This document shows positions 30,600-39,526 of a DNA stretch of 64,000 bases, piece by piece. Numbering within the stretch: the first letter of the stretch is position 1; each line of letters starts with the position of its first letter. The position numbers were made by a program, and so were the translations under genes. This stretch comes from Ornithinibacillus halophilus (GTDB taxonomy: Bacteria; Bacillota; Bacilli; Bacillales; Amphibacillaceae), in NCBI RefSeq assembly GCF_900129485.1, contig NZ_FQVW01000001.1:62001-126000 (forward strand), given 5' to 3'. The notes under the pieces are model-generated. The model saw only the letters and a list, made by a program, of their open reading frames with translations. It was not told the origin of the DNA and made no database searches.

Positions 30600-31030
30600 T
30601 TTGAGAAATAACAATACATACTGCAATATCAGTAGTTGATCTTCGCTGTGAGCAGTCGACTCCTTGAAAATGCATTTCCATGTGCATTTTCTGCGTGCGA
30701 TGTATCGCTGCCGTAGCGTTCCTTGGGACTATGCCTGTGATTACTCGGCACAAAAGCATTGAAGTGACATAGCGTAGTTTCATTGCGATTACTCGCCCCA
30801 CCGAAAACATTTGTCCTGCGGGAACAGCACGTGTCCGAAGACCCCAAGTGATGCACCTGCGTCTACTAGTATTTCTAAGAAGTTAGCTTCCTCGGTGCAA
30901 GGCAGCGATGAAGCCTAATCAAGTAGTAGCCTGGCTGAGGCTGTGCCCTAAGGTGCGCGACTGCTCGTAGAGGAACAATGCACTCAATTAGTAGTTACTA
31001 CACAGTCTACACAAAAGTGTGTCTCAATAA
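30600..31030. repeat. Compound repeat cluster (modules M3 and M4)
   Basis: This non-coding block between spoVM and rpmB is a patchwork. Module M3 at 30731-30799 matches the reverse complement of 16749-16820, sharing CTCGGCACAAAAGC and GCGATTACTCG. Module M4 at 30811-30935 matches the reverse complement of about 53212-53334, sharing GTCCTGCGGGA, TGCGTCTAC, GCTTCCTC and AAGCCTAA.CAAGTAGT. A small hairpin with TGAAAATGCATTT lies near 30664-30693. No convincing gene is present on either strand between 30279 and 31104. Confidence 0.75.
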
Positions 31031-31040
31031 TAAGAATGCA

Positions 31041-31077
31041 AAAATAAAAAAGCACCCTGTTTAAGTTGGGTGCTTTT
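31041..31077 (-). terminator. Terminator of rpmB
   Basis: On the minus strand AAAAGCACCC pairs with GGGTGCTTTT and is followed by a long T-rich run; it lies about 28 bases after the rpmB stop. Confidence 0.85.
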
Positions 31078-31104
31078 AGCTCATTACTAATGTTAAGTTG
31101 TATA

Positions 31105-31293
31105 TTATACGCGTTCTACTTTGCCTGATTTTAAGGCACGTGCAGAAACATAAACACGTTTAGGCTTACCATCTACCATAATACGAACTTTTTGTACATT
31201 AGCTTTCCAATTACGCTTGTTGGAATTCATAGCGTGAGAGCGTTGGTTACCACTGCGAGTTTTACGTCCAGTTACAACACATTTTCTAGCCAT
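31105..31293 (-). CDS. rpmB: 50S ribosomal protein L28
   Basis: A component of the large ribosomal subunit. The 62-residue protein begins [16 protein letters not shown] and ends [16 protein letters not shown], matching the usual Bacillus protein in length and ends. Only one cysteine is present, so this is the zinc-free form. ATG 31293 (read on the minus strand) follows an AGGAGGG site. As in B. subtilis it is transcribed against the surrounding genes. Confidence 0.98.
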   Translation of the reverse strand: MARKCVVTGRKTRSGNQRSHAMNSNKRNWKANVQKVRIMVDGKPKRVYVSARALKSGKVERV

Positions 31294-31593
31294 GTTATCC
31301 CTCCTAATCTAAACATGAGTCATGTAATACTTATACAATTTACCACATGTACAAAAAGAATGCAATAAAGAAAGTGGAGATTTATTCAATATAAACTCAT
31401 ATATAGCAGGGAATCACTAAGCGTAATAAAGAATTATTACTTGACAGATTAATTGGAATCGTTCATTGTTATAAGAGGAAAAATAGTTATCATACCAATT
31501 AACTATTTTAAACTAATAAGTAAGTGTACTTTAATAAAGACAGAGCTTATAGTAAAATATCCTTAAGAGAAAAGTATTGAAGGAGGATACTCA
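31294..31593. other. Divergent intergenic region rpmB / Asp23 gene
   Basis: The 300 bases hold the L28 ribosome binding site and, by position, the promoters of both divergent genes. TTTAAT-17-TAAAAT at about 31532-31560 is a weak candidate for the rightward promoter, and a TTGACA lies at 31442-31447 without a well-spaced -10. No gene, repeat or riboswitch was recognised. Confidence 0.5.
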
Positions 31594-31956
31594 ATGTCCA
31601 TTGAATTAAATACAAATGATGGTCAAGTAACAATAACAAATGAAGTAATTGCCACAATTGCTGGTGGCGCTGCAGTTGAATGCTATGGGATCGTAGGAAT
31701 GGCATCAAAAAGTCAAATAAAAGATGGAATTGCAGAAATACTACGTAAAGAGAACTATTCTCGAGGTGTAGTAGTTAGACAAGAAGACAACCATCTACAT
31801 ATTGATATGTATATTATTGTTAGTTATGGAACGAAGATTTCTGAAGTAGCTCATAACGTACAATCTCAAGTAAAATATACGCTTAACCAATCTTTAGGAT
31901 TAGAGATTGATTCGGTAAACATTTACATACAAGGAGTTCGCGTAGCAAAAGATTAG
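31594..31956 (+). CDS. Asp23/Gls24 family protein (YloU type)
   Basis: A 120-residue protein of the alkaline-shock/Gls24 family (DUF322), whose members sit near the cell envelope and often accompany fatty acid kinase. The core GGAAVECYGIVGMASKS and the C-terminal VNIYIQGVRV are typical. ATG 31594 follows AAGGAGGA. The next gene, fakA, is 29 bases downstream, the same pairing as yloU-yloV. Its exact biochemical role is not known. Confidence 0.92.
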   Translation: MSIELNTNDGQVTITNEVIATIAGGAAVECYGIVGMASKSQIKDGIAEILRKENYSRGVVVRQEDNHLHIDMYIIVSYGTKISEVAHNVQSQVKYTLNQSLGLEIDSVNIYIQGVRVAKD

Positions 31957-31985
31957 TCTTTTGTTAGTTAAGAGGAGGAAGTATA

Positions 31986-33647
31986 GTGACGTTACAAAAG
32001 TTAGATGGCAAAACATTTACTCAAATGGTGCTATCAGGTGCACATCATTTAACGAATAATGCCAAGAAAATTGATGCATTAAATGTTTTCCCAGTCCCAG
32101 ATGGTGACACAGGAACGAATATGAATTTGTCGATGACTTCAGGAGCCAATGAAGTTAAGAAACTTAATAGTGATAACATTTCTGAAGTAGCCCAAAGTTT
32201 CTCAAAAGGATTACTTATGGGTGCTAGAGGAAATTCTGGGGTAATCCTTTCCCAGATTTTCCGTGGCTTTGCTAGAGGAATGGAAAATAAAGAAACGTTA
32301 ACAACGAAGGATTTAGCGAATGCATTTGATAGTGGTGTGAAAACCGCATATAAAGCCGTTATGAAGCCTGTAGAGGGAACGATTTTGACGGTTGCTAAGG
32401 ATGCAGCAAAAAAAGCTGTTGAAGTTTCTAAGCAAGAAAATGATGTAGTAAGTTTAATGGAGAAAGTACTAGCGGAAGCAAAAGCTTCATTAAAACGCAC
32501 CCCTGATCTACTACCTGTTCTTAAAGAGGTTGGAGTTGTAGATTCAGGTGGACAAGGTCTAGTTACAGTGTATGAGGGTTTCCTAGCTGTATTAAAAGGT
32601 GAAGAATTACCAGAAGAACTAGACACAGTGGAAATGGAAGCGATGGTTAATGCTGAACATCATAAGTCTGCTCAAGACTTTATGGATACTTCAGATATTG
32701 AATTTGGCTATTGTACAGAATTTATGGTTAAATTTGAAGACGAAAAGACTAAAGAAAATCCATTTGATGAGACGGATTTTAGAAATGAATTAAGTAATCA
32801 TGGTGATTCGTTATTAGTAGTATCTGATGATGAAATTGTTAAGGTACATGTTCATACAGAATATCCTGGTAACGTATTAACAATTGGCCAACAGTTTGGT
32901 AGCTTAATTAACATGAAAATCGAGAACATGCGTGAACAACATACGGCTATTGTTGGTGATGCGAAAGATGATAATAAGCCTAAAGAAAAAGTTCCATATG
33001 GTATTGTAACTGTTGCCATGGGAAGTGGATTGAAGTCTTTATTTGAAAGCTTAGGTGCAACTGTAGTTATTGAAGGTGGTCAAACAATGAATCCATCGAC
33101 ACAAGATATTACAGAAGCAGTTGAAAAAGCAAATGCTGAAAAGGTGCTAATCTTACCGAACAATAAAAATATTGTTATGGCAGCAGAACAAGCAGCAGAG
33201 TTGTCGGAAGGAAAGGCAGCGGTTGTTCCTACTAAAACTATCCCACAAGGAATTAGTGCATTGTTAGCCTTCCATCCAGATGAGGATATAGAAACCAATA
33301 AGAATAACATGGAAGATGCTAGTTCGCATGTGAAGACTGGCCAATTGACTTATGCTGTTCGTGATACTCAAATCGATGGCATAACGATTGAAAAAGGTAA
33401 TTTCATGGGAATTAACGATGGAAAAATCACTGCAACACATGCAGATAAATTTGAAACTGTAAAATTATTATTAAATGAATTAATTACTGAAGATGATGAA
33501 ATCTTAACTGTTCTTCAAGGTGAAGACGTAAGTGATAGCGAAGTAGAAGAACTTACGCAGTACGTAGAAGATACATTTGAGGATATCGAGATTGAAATTC
33601 ATAAAGGAAATCAGCCGATTTACTCTTATATCTTCTCAGTAGAATAA
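31986..33647 (+). CDS. fakA: Fatty acid kinase subunit A (DAK family, YloV type)
   Basis: The ATP-binding subunit that, with a FakB carrier protein, phosphorylates fatty acids to acyl-phosphates for phospholipid synthesis. The 553-residue protein has an N-terminal DhaL-like domain (VFPVPDGDTGTNMNLS and GARGNSGVILSQ, about residues 35-85), a middle domain and a C-terminal DegV-like domain. The start is GTG 31986 behind GAGGAGGAAG. No fakB is seen in this window. The E2 solo repeat begins 10 bases after the stop codon. Confidence 0.93.
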   Translation: MTLQKLDGKTFTQMVLSGAHHLTNNAKKIDALNVFPVPDGDTGTNMNLSMTSGANEVKKLNSDNISEVAQSFSKGLLMGARGNSGVILSQIFRGFARGMENKETLTTKDLANAFDSGVKTAYKAVMKPVEGTILTVAKDAAKKAVEVSKQENDVVSLMEKVLAEAKASLKRTPDLLPVLKEVGVVDSGGQGLVTVYEGFLAVLKGEELPEELDTVEMEAMVNAEHHKSAQDFMDTSDIEFGYCTEFMVKFEDEKTKENPFDETDFRNELSNHGDSLLVVSDDEIVKVHVHTEYPGNVLTIGQQFGSLINMKIENMREQHTAIVGDAKDDNKPKEKVPYGIVTVAMGSGLKSLFESLGATVVIEGGQTMNPSTQDITEAVEKANAEKVLILPNNKNIVMAAEQAAELSEGKAAVVPTKTIPQGISALLAFHPDEDIETNKNNMEDASSHVKTGQLTYAVRDTQIDGITIEKGNFMGINDGKITATHADKFETVKLLLNELITEDDEILTVLQGEDVSDSEVEELTQYVEDTFEDIEIEIHKGNQPIYSYIFSVE

Positions 33648-33656
33648 TTAAGAAAA

Positions 33657-33707
33657 GCTAGAGAGCGCCTGCTTTGCGACTTTCGAAGGCGAGGGAGCTA
33701 GGCATCT
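33657..33707 (+). repeat. E2 repeat, solo copy
   Basis: About 51 bases containing GAGCGCCTGCTTTGCGAC and GGGAGCTAGGCATCTC. Its reverse complement matches the two ends of the expanded element at 16680-16868. It lies between the fakA stop codon and the bidirectional terminator, so it is in the 3' untranslated part of the fakA message. Confidence 0.8.
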
Positions 33708-33735
33708 CTGAAATTAAATACTTTCTTTTCATTAT

Positions 33736-33767
33736 AAAAAGGATTCGCTACAGAGCGAATCCTTTTT
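33736..33767. terminator. Bidirectional terminator between fakA and the purine permease gene
   Basis: Perfect 14-base-pair stem AAAAAGGATTCGCT/AGCGAATCCTTTTT with a 4-base loop, placed between convergent genes. Confidence 0.93.
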
Positions 33768-33783
33768 AGTTTCTATACAACGA

Positions 33784-35055
33784 TTAAATGCCGATAATCT
33801 TGATGATGAAATCAAATAAGAAAAGGCCTGAAATAATCATTAGAATAGTGGATAATTCTTTTTGTTTACCTAAAGCTAATTTAACAATTGGATAAGCAAT
33901 AAATCCAAATGCCATTCCATCAGCGATACTATAAGTGAAAGGAATCATTGCAACAATTAGTAATGCTGGTATTGATTCAGAGATATTGTTTAATGGGATA
34001 TGGCGAATGTTTTGAGCCATTAAAAACCCAACAATAATCAATATAGGACTAATAGCAGCACTTGGAACAACAGTAATCCAAGGTATTACGAAAATCGTTG
34101 CTAAAAATAACATACTAGCCGTAATACTTGAGATACCAGTTTTCCCTTTAGAAGCAATAACGGCTGCATTTTCTGCAGCTGAAACTGTAGGAGATGTTCC
34201 TAAGAACGCACAGGTTAAAGTAGAAAAGGCTGTAACTTTATATCCTTTATCGTAACTATCTTGACGATTTAACATATGCAATTGACCATGAAGTAATCCC
34301 ATATTTTCAAAGATAAGGATCATTGTTAATGGAAATACCGCTAACCAAAATGAAAGATCACCGATTGCAGTGAAAGATGGTATAAATACAATTTCATCTG
34401 TGTTCAATGTTATCGATTGATCTGGAGCATCAATAATACCAAAAATGGATGCTAGAACTGTCCCGACAATCATAGTTATAAGGAAGTTTGCTGGGATATT
34501 TTTCACAAATAAAAATATTGCTATAAATAACGTAAGCAAACTAACGATAATTGTTGGAGATGTGAAATCACCAATAGCAATAATTGTGTTAGTACCACTG
34601 ACAACAAGCCCTGTTTTTTCAAGACCAATTAGTATTAAGAAAAAACCTAGGCCAACTGTTATTGCGTGTTTAAGTGATTCAGGAATTGCTTCTTTTAATA
34701 AATTACCAAGCTTACTAAAGGCTGTAATCAAAAATAACATGGCAGAAACAAACACTACTGCAAGGCCTTCTTGGAAATTCATGCCTGTACCTTGAATGAT
34801 TGAATATGCAAAAAGTGCATTTATTCCCATGCCAGGTATAAGAATTAGAGGCAACTTTCCGAATAACCCCATCATTAACGTACCTATAAAACTAGCTAGA
34901 ATTGTTGCCATCATTCCTGCTTCAAGTGAAATTCCAGCTTCACTTAAAATTGAACCATTAACAACTACAATATAAACTGTAGTTAAATATCCAATAATCC
35001 CAGCTGAGATTTCATGCTTCATGCGTGTTTTTGGTTCGAGATTGTTTGTATGCAT
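33784..35055 (-). CDS. NCS2 family purine-type permease (AzgA/PbuG-like)
   Basis: A membrane transporter probably importing guanine, hypoxanthine or adenine with protons. The 423-residue protein has about 12 hydrophobic segments and the AzgA-branch motifs: IIGYLTTVYIVVVN near the start, LIPGMGINALFAYS, and GTSPTVSAAENAAVIASKGKTG. Substrate choice cannot be settled from the sequence. It lies on the minus strand between fakA and sdaAB, where B. subtilis has nothing. No purine riboswitch aptamer was recognised in its leader. Confidence 0.88.
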   Translation of the reverse strand: MHTNNLEPKTRMKHEISAGIIGYLTTVYIVVVNGSILSEAGISLEAGMMATILASFIGTLMMGLFGKLPLILIPGMGINALFAYSIIQGTGMNFQEGLAVVFVSAMLFLITAFSKLGNLLKEAIPESLKHAITVGLGFFLILIGLEKTGLVVSGTNTIIAIGDFTSPTIIVSLLTLFIAIFLFVKNIPANFLITMIVGTVLASIFGIIDAPDQSITLNTDEIVFIPSFTAIGDLSFWLAVFPLTMILIFENMGLLHGQLHMLNRQDSYDKGYKVTAFSTLTCAFLGTSPTVSAAENAAVIASKGKTGISSITASMLFLATIFVIPWITVVPSAAISPILIIVGFLMAQNIRHIPLNNISESIPALLIVAMIPFTYSIADGMAFGFIAYPIVKLALGKQKELSTILMIISGLFLFDFIIKIIGI

Positions 35056-35123
35056 GCAATCTCCTCTTTGTCTAACTATCCCTCTCCCACCCGATTAAAA
35101 AAATCTTTAATCCACAAATGATT

Positions 35124-35152
35124 ATTATAGGGCTTTTTGTTATAATTTACAA
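35124..35152 (-). promoter_or_regulatory. Promoter of the purine permease gene
   Basis: On the minus strand TTGTAA (35152-35147), a 17-base spacer and a perfect TATAAT (35129-35124) lie about 70 bases upstream of the start codon. Confidence 0.65.
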
Positions 35153-35227
35153 TAGGTGTGTTTGTTACAATTTTATTGAACGAATAAATATGAATACGTT
35201 CGTTAACTTTTATAGGCGGTGAGAAGA

Positions 35228-35890
35228 ATGAAATATAATTCCGTTTTTGATATTATCGGTCCAGTAATGATTGGCCCATCTAGTTCTCATACAGCAGGTG
35301 CTGCTAGAATTGGATTGGCAGCAAGAAATCTTTTAGGAAAAGAACCAAAATGGGCAAAAATTCATCTCTACGGTTCTTTTGCAAAAACATACAAAGGGCA
35401 TGGTACAGATTTCGCCCTTGCAGGTGGGTTGTTAGGCTTTGAACCTGATGATTCACGAATGAGTAAAGCGCTGGAAATTGCTAAAGAAAAAAATATTACC
35501 ATTGAGTTTATTGAAGATAATGCTGCAACGGATCATCCGAATACTGCTAGACTAATAATCGGTGATGATACCGATAGTACAGAACTAGTTGGTATTTCTA
35601 TTGGTGGAGGAAAAGTTGAAATTACAGAATTAAATGGCTTTGAATTAAGACTTTCAGGAAATCATCCAGCAATCTTAATTATGCACAATGATCGTTTTGG
35701 TGCAATTGCTTCTGTAACCAAAATACTAGCAAAATATGAAATTAACATTGGACATATGGAAGTTAATCGTAAAGATGTTGGAAAAGAAGCATTAATGGTC
35801 ATCGAAGTAGATCAGAATGTTGAAGATAATGTTTTAAAAGAATTAGAGAATGCTGACCATATTATTCGGATTTCTAAAATTGTTAGTTAA
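35228..35890 (+). CDS. sdaAB: L-serine dehydratase, beta subunit
   Basis: One of two chains of the iron-sulfur L-serine deaminase that makes pyruvate and ammonia. The 220-residue protein has GPVMIGPSSSHTAGAARIG at the N-terminus and an ACT-like regulatory domain from about residue 148 (HNDRFGAIASVTKILAKY). The open frame begins at GTG 35219, but ATG 35228 matches the B. subtilis length and N-terminus and is preceded by GGCGGTGAG. Confidence 0.96.
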   Translation: MKYNSVFDIIGPVMIGPSSSHTAGAARIGLAARNLLGKEPKWAKIHLYGSFAKTYKGHGTDFALAGGLLGFEPDDSRMSKALEIAKEKNITIEFIEDNAATDHPNTARLIIGDDTDSTELVGISIGGGKVEITELNGFELRLSGNHPAILIMHNDRFGAIASVTKILAKYEINIGHMEVNRKDVGKEALMVIEVDQNVEDNVLKELENADHIIRISKIVS

Positions 35891-35916
35891 GTTTATATTG
35901 GGAGAGGAGCTTTCAC

Positions 35917-36792
35917 ATGTTTCGAACAGTTGCGGAATTAGTGGAAATCGCTGAAAAAAACCAGATGCCTATCTCTGAAGTTATGATTCTTCAGGAAATG
36001 GATGTTAAAGATAAGACTCGTGAAGAAGTTTTTACAGAAATGGAAAAGAATTTAGTTGTCATGGAAAAAGCGATTGAAGATAGTTTAAAGGGAGTTCAAT
36101 CTGTAACAGGATTAACTGGTGGCGATGCTGTAAAAATTCAAACGTATATGCAAGAAAGAACCCCGTTATCAGGTAACTTACTGTTAGATGCGGTTAGTAA
36201 AGCAATGGGGACCAATGAGGTAAATGCTGCGATGGGCACTATTTGTGCTACTCCAACAGCAGGTAGTGCAGGTGTTGTACCTGGTACGTTATTTGCGGTG
36301 AAAAATCAGTTAAATCCAACGAGAGAACAAATGATCCGCTATCTATTTACAGCGGGTGCCTTTGGTTTTGTAGTAGCTAATAATGCTTTCATCTCAGGGG
36401 CAGCAGGTGGCTGTCAAGCTGAAGTAGGTTCAGCAGGAGCTATGGCTTCAGCAGCTATTGTTGAAATGGCTGGTGGTACGCCACAGCAATCGGCAGAGGC
36501 TTTTGCGATTACATTGAAAAATATGTTAGGTCTAGTTTGTGATCCTGTGGCAGGACTTGTAGAAGTACCATGTGTGAAAAGGAATGCAGCCGGTTCATCA
36601 TTAGCAATTGTATCTGCAGATATGGCATTAGCAGGTGTGACTAGTCGAATTCCATGTGATGAAGTAATTGGAGCAATGTATCAAATTGGAAAAACGATGC
36701 CATCTACGTTGCGTGAAACAGGTGAAGGTGGACTTGCGGATACACCAACAGGGCGATTGTTAAAAGAAAAAATATTTGGAATGACAGTTTAG
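35917..36792 (+). CDS. sdaAA: L-serine dehydratase, alpha subunit
   Basis: The catalytic, [4Fe-4S]-binding chain of serine dehydratase. The 291-residue protein has TICATPTAGSAGVVPG, the GGCQAEVGSAGAMA segment and CDPVAGLVEVPCVKRNA, which supply the cluster cysteines. It follows sdaAB by 26 bases with a GGGAGAGGAG ribosome binding site, so the two chains are made together. Confidence 0.96.
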   Translation: MFRTVAELVEIAEKNQMPISEVMILQEMDVKDKTREEVFTEMEKNLVVMEKAIEDSLKGVQSVTGLTGGDAVKIQTYMQERTPLSGNLLLDAVSKAMGTNEVNAAMGTICATPTAGSAGVVPGTLFAVKNQLNPTREQMIRYLFTAGAFGFVVANNAFISGAAGGCQAEVGSAGAMASAAIVEMAGGTPQQSAEAFAITLKNMLGLVCDPVAGLVEVPCVKRNAAGSSLAIVSADMALAGVTSRIPCDEVIGAMYQIGKTMPSTLRETGEGGLADTPTGRLLKEKIFGMTV

Positions 36793-36811
36793 TATAGGAA
36801 GAGTGATTGAT

Positions 36812-38845
36812 ATGCTTAATGAATCAGTAACAAATGTAAATGGAATAGGAGAAAAATTTGCTGAAGAGTTACTAGCTTTAGACATTCGTACTGTGGAAGA
36901 TTTATTATTTTATTTTCCTTCACGGTATGATGTATTTGAAGTAAAACCTTTAAGTGAACTGATTCATGAGGATAAAGTGACGATTGAGGGAAGGGTTTTA
37001 AATACTCCTTCTCTTTCCTTTTTTGGTAAAAAGAAATCGCGTTTGTCTTTTAATGTGGAAGTAGAAAATGTAGCTGTGAAAGCAGTAATGTTTAATCGAG
37101 CCTTTGCTAAAAAACAAATTAACGCAGGTGACACGATTACATTAACGGGGAAATGGGATGCTCATCGCTTGCAAATTACGGTTAGTAACTATAAAAAAGG
37201 GTCAGCAGATACACAAGCAGAGATTCAGCCACTGTATTCACTAAGAGGAAATATAAAAAATATTAAACTTAAAAAAGCAATTTTAAGTGCAATAAAAGCC
37301 TATGAAAACCAAATAGAAGAAATTCTTCCCCAACATTTTTTAACTGCGTATAAATTACCTAATCGTTCACTTGCCGTGAATACAATGCATTTTCCAGCGA
37401 GCCGTATTGCTCTTAAACATGCACGAAGAAGGTTTACATATGAGGAATTTTTACTTTTTCAATTAAAAATGCAACTTCTTCGTAAAATAAATCGGGAAGC
37501 AACAGAAGGGAATCAACAACAAGTAGATTTAGAAAAAGTTACTACGTTTATGAATCAGTTTCCATTTACATTAACGAATGCCCAAAAGAAATCGTTAAAT
37601 GAAATTCTAAAGGACATGCAGTCACCTTATCGAATGAATCGATTACTACAAGGGGACGTTGGCTCTGGTAAAACAGCAGTAGCCGCTTTAGCACTTTATG
37701 CCTCCATTACTGCAGGGAAACAAGGTGCATTAATGGTTCCTACTGAAATTCTAGCAGAACAACATTATCAATCGTTAACGGAGTTATTTGGTAAACATGC
37801 ATCTATTGTCTTATTAACTGGGTCAGTAAAAGGAAAAAAACGAAGGGAGTTACTTGAAAAAGTAGAGAACCATGAGGTAGATATTGTAATTGGAACGCAT
37901 GCACTAATTCAAGATGATGTATTCTTTCATGATCTAGGTTTTGTCATTGTTGATGAGCAGCATCGGTTTGGCGTCGAACAAAGACGGATGTTAAGAGAAA
38001 AAGGATTAATGCCTGATGTACTATTTATGACTGCGACACCAATCCCTAGAACATTAGCAATAACTGCTTTTGGCGATATGGATGTGTCTGTTATTGACGA
38101 AATGCCTGCTGGTAGAAAGGACGTTGAAACGTACTGGACAAAAGAAAATAACTTTGAACGAGTGCTTGATTTTATTCAAAAACACGTACGTAACGGTGAA
38201 CAAGCCTACGTAATTTGTCCATTAATTGAGGAATCTGACAAATTAGATATCCAAAATGCAGTGGAATTGTACCATCAACTTTCCGATTACTATCCACCAG
38301 AGATTAAGGTAGGCCTTATGCATGGTCGCCTATCGTCAGAAGAAAAAGATGAAGTGATGAAAGATTTTGCGAACAATGACGTTCAAATTCTAGTATCCAC
38401 AACAGTAGTAGAGGTTGGAGTTAATGTACCAAATGCTACAATTATGGTTATTCATGATGCAGAACGATTTGGATTATCCCAATTGCACCAACTACGTGGA
38501 AGAGTTGGGAGAGGTGACCAGCAAAGTTATTGTATTTTGATTGCAGAACCTAAGAGTGAAGTTGGTAAAGAGAGAATGCGTATTATGTGTGAAACAAACA
38601 ATGGATTTACATTAGCAGAAGAAGATTTGAAATTACGTGGTCCCGGAGATTTCTTTGGAAAGAAACAAAGTGGTTTACCAGAATTTAAAGTTGGTGACAT
38701 GGTCCATGATTACCGAGCATTAGAAACGTCAAGAAAAGATGCCCAAGAAATTATTGAAAATAATTTGTTAGAAACCTCCCAGGATTACTACAGGTTGAAG
38801 CAAGAGTTAGAAAAAGAAGGTTTGTTTGAAACGAAATTAGATTAA
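36812..38845 (+). CDS. recG: ATP-dependent DNA helicase RecG
   Basis: Reverses stalled forks and branch-migrates Holliday junctions. The protein of about 677 residues has an N-terminal wedge/OB domain, Walker A LLQGDVGSGKTAVAA, a DEQH box, TATPIPRTL, and the C-terminal LRGRVGRGDQQSYC motif. GTG 36803 is in frame, but ATG 36812 is better spaced from AGGAAGAG. It follows sdaAA closely. Confidence 0.97.
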   Translation: MLNESVTNVNGIGEKFAEELLALDIRTVEDLLFYFPSRYDVFEVKPLSELIHEDKVTIEGRVLNTPSLSFFGKKKSRLSFNVEVENVAVKAVMFNRAFAKKQINAGDTITLTGKWDAHRLQITVSNYKKGSADTQAEIQPLYSLRGNIKNIKLKKAILSAIKAYENQIEEILPQHFLTAYKLPNRSLAVNTMHFPASRIALKHARRRFTYEEFLLFQLKMQLLRKINREATEGNQQQVDLEKVTTFMNQFPFTLTNAQKKSLNEILKDMQSPYRMNRLLQGDVGSGKTAVAALALYASITAGKQGALMVPTEILAEQHYQSLTELFGKHASIVLLTGSVKGKKRRELLEKVENHEVDIVIGTHALIQDDVFFHDLGFVIVDEQHRFGVEQRRMLREKGLMPDVLFMTATPIPRTLAITAFGDMDVSVIDEMPAGRKDVETYWTKENNFERVLDFIQKHVRNGEQAYVICPLIEESDKLDIQNAVELYHQLSDYYPPEIKVGLMHGRLSSEEKDEVMKDFANNDVQILVSTTVVEVGVNVPNATIMVIHDAERFGLSQLHQLRGRVGRGDQQSYCILIAEPKSEVGKERMRIMCETNNGFTLAEEDLKLRGPGDFFGKKQSGLPEFKVGDMVHDYRALETSRKDAQEIIENNLLETSQDYYRLKQELEKEGLFETKLD

Positions 38846-38853
38846 GACATGAC

Positions 38854-38882
38854 TTGCATAAATTAAATTGGTATTATATATT
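38854..38882 (+). promoter_or_regulatory. Candidate promoter of fapR
   Basis: TTGCAT (38854-38859), a 17-base spacer and TATATT (38877-38882) lie just before the FapR operator. Confidence 0.6.
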
Positions 38883-38885
38883 ACT

Positions 38886-38904
38886 ATTAGTACCAAGTCA
38901 TAAT
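38886..38904 (+). promoter_or_regulatory. FapR operator
   Basis: ATTAGTACCAAGTCATAAT resembles the FapR-binding box of B. subtilis lipid genes (core TTAGTACC). It lies 3 bases after the -10 box, where bound FapR would block transcription until malonyl-CoA releases it. It controls fapR and the genes behind it. Confidence 0.8.
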
Positions 38905-38950
38905 TACGGATAAATAAATTAAAGTTTTAGTAGTGGATGGTGTAAAATCA

Positions 38951-39526
38951 TTGAAATTACCAAAAGTGAAACGGCAAGAATTACTAAAGGAAACGATTGA
39001 ACAAACGCCTTTTATAACAGACGAAGAATTAGCAAAGAAATTTAGTGTCAGTATTCAGACGATCAGACTTGATCGAATGGAATTATCTATCCCTGAGTTG
39101 AGAGAACGGATTAAATCGGTCGCAAGTCATCAATGGAATGAAACGGTAAGAGCATTACCTTTAGAGGATGTTATTGGTGAGATCGTTGATTTGGAACTAG
39201 ACAAAAGAGCCATTTCAATATTAGATATCAGTCAAGAACATGTTTTTTCTAGGAATAACATTGCTAGGGGGCATCATCTATTTGCGCAAGCTAATTCATT
39301 AGCAGTTGCTGTTATAAATGATGAATTAGCTTTGACGGCAAAATCGGAGCTTAAATTTACTCGTCAAGTGAAACAAGGGGAACGAGTGGTGGCTAAAGCG
39401 TTTGTTGAAGGGGATAATGATAAAGGGTTAACGATTGTTCATGTTGATAGTTTTGTAGACAATGAAAAAGTATTTACTGGTGTATTTTATATGTATCGAA
39501 CAGCTGAAGAAAAAGGAGAATCATAA
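38951..39526 (+). CDS. fapR: Fatty acid and phospholipid synthesis repressor FapR
   Basis: A repressor of lipid synthesis genes that responds to malonyl-CoA. The protein of about 191 residues has an N-terminal HTH ([20 protein letters not shown]) and a hotdog-fold effector domain ([18 protein letters not shown]). The open frame begins at GTG 38933, which has no ribosome binding site. TTG 38951 lies 8 bases after GGATGGTG and gives the B. subtilis N-terminus, so it is preferred. The stop abuts plsX. Confidence 0.94.
   Translation: MKLPKVKRQELLKETIEQTPFITDEELAKKFSVSIQTIRLDRMELSIPELRERIKSVASHQWNETVRALPLEDVIGEIVDLELDKRAISILDISQEHVFSRNNIARGHHLFAQANSLAVAVINDELALTAKSELKFTRQVKQGERVVAKAFVEGDNDKGLTIVHVDSFVDNEKVFTGVFYMYRTAEEKGES

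Noticed and set aside
30397-30639. An 80-codon frame across E1 copy B
   Set aside because: It encodes the same RGRLVSLLELSS-like string as the frame in copy A because both translate the repeat; no start signal is present.
30595-30856. Two overlapping minus-strand frames (71 and 75 codons) in the 30 kb cluster
   Set aside because: They lie wholly within repeat modules, overlap each other, and have no plausible ribosome binding site.
32045-32626. A 193-codon minus-strand frame inside fakA
   Set aside because: It is antisense to a well-supported gene, rich in Ser and Phe from reversed codons, and has no start signals.
35056-35218. Possible purine riboswitch upstream of the NCS2 permease
   Set aside because: No three-way junction with the conserved purine aptamer loops could be traced in the short leader.
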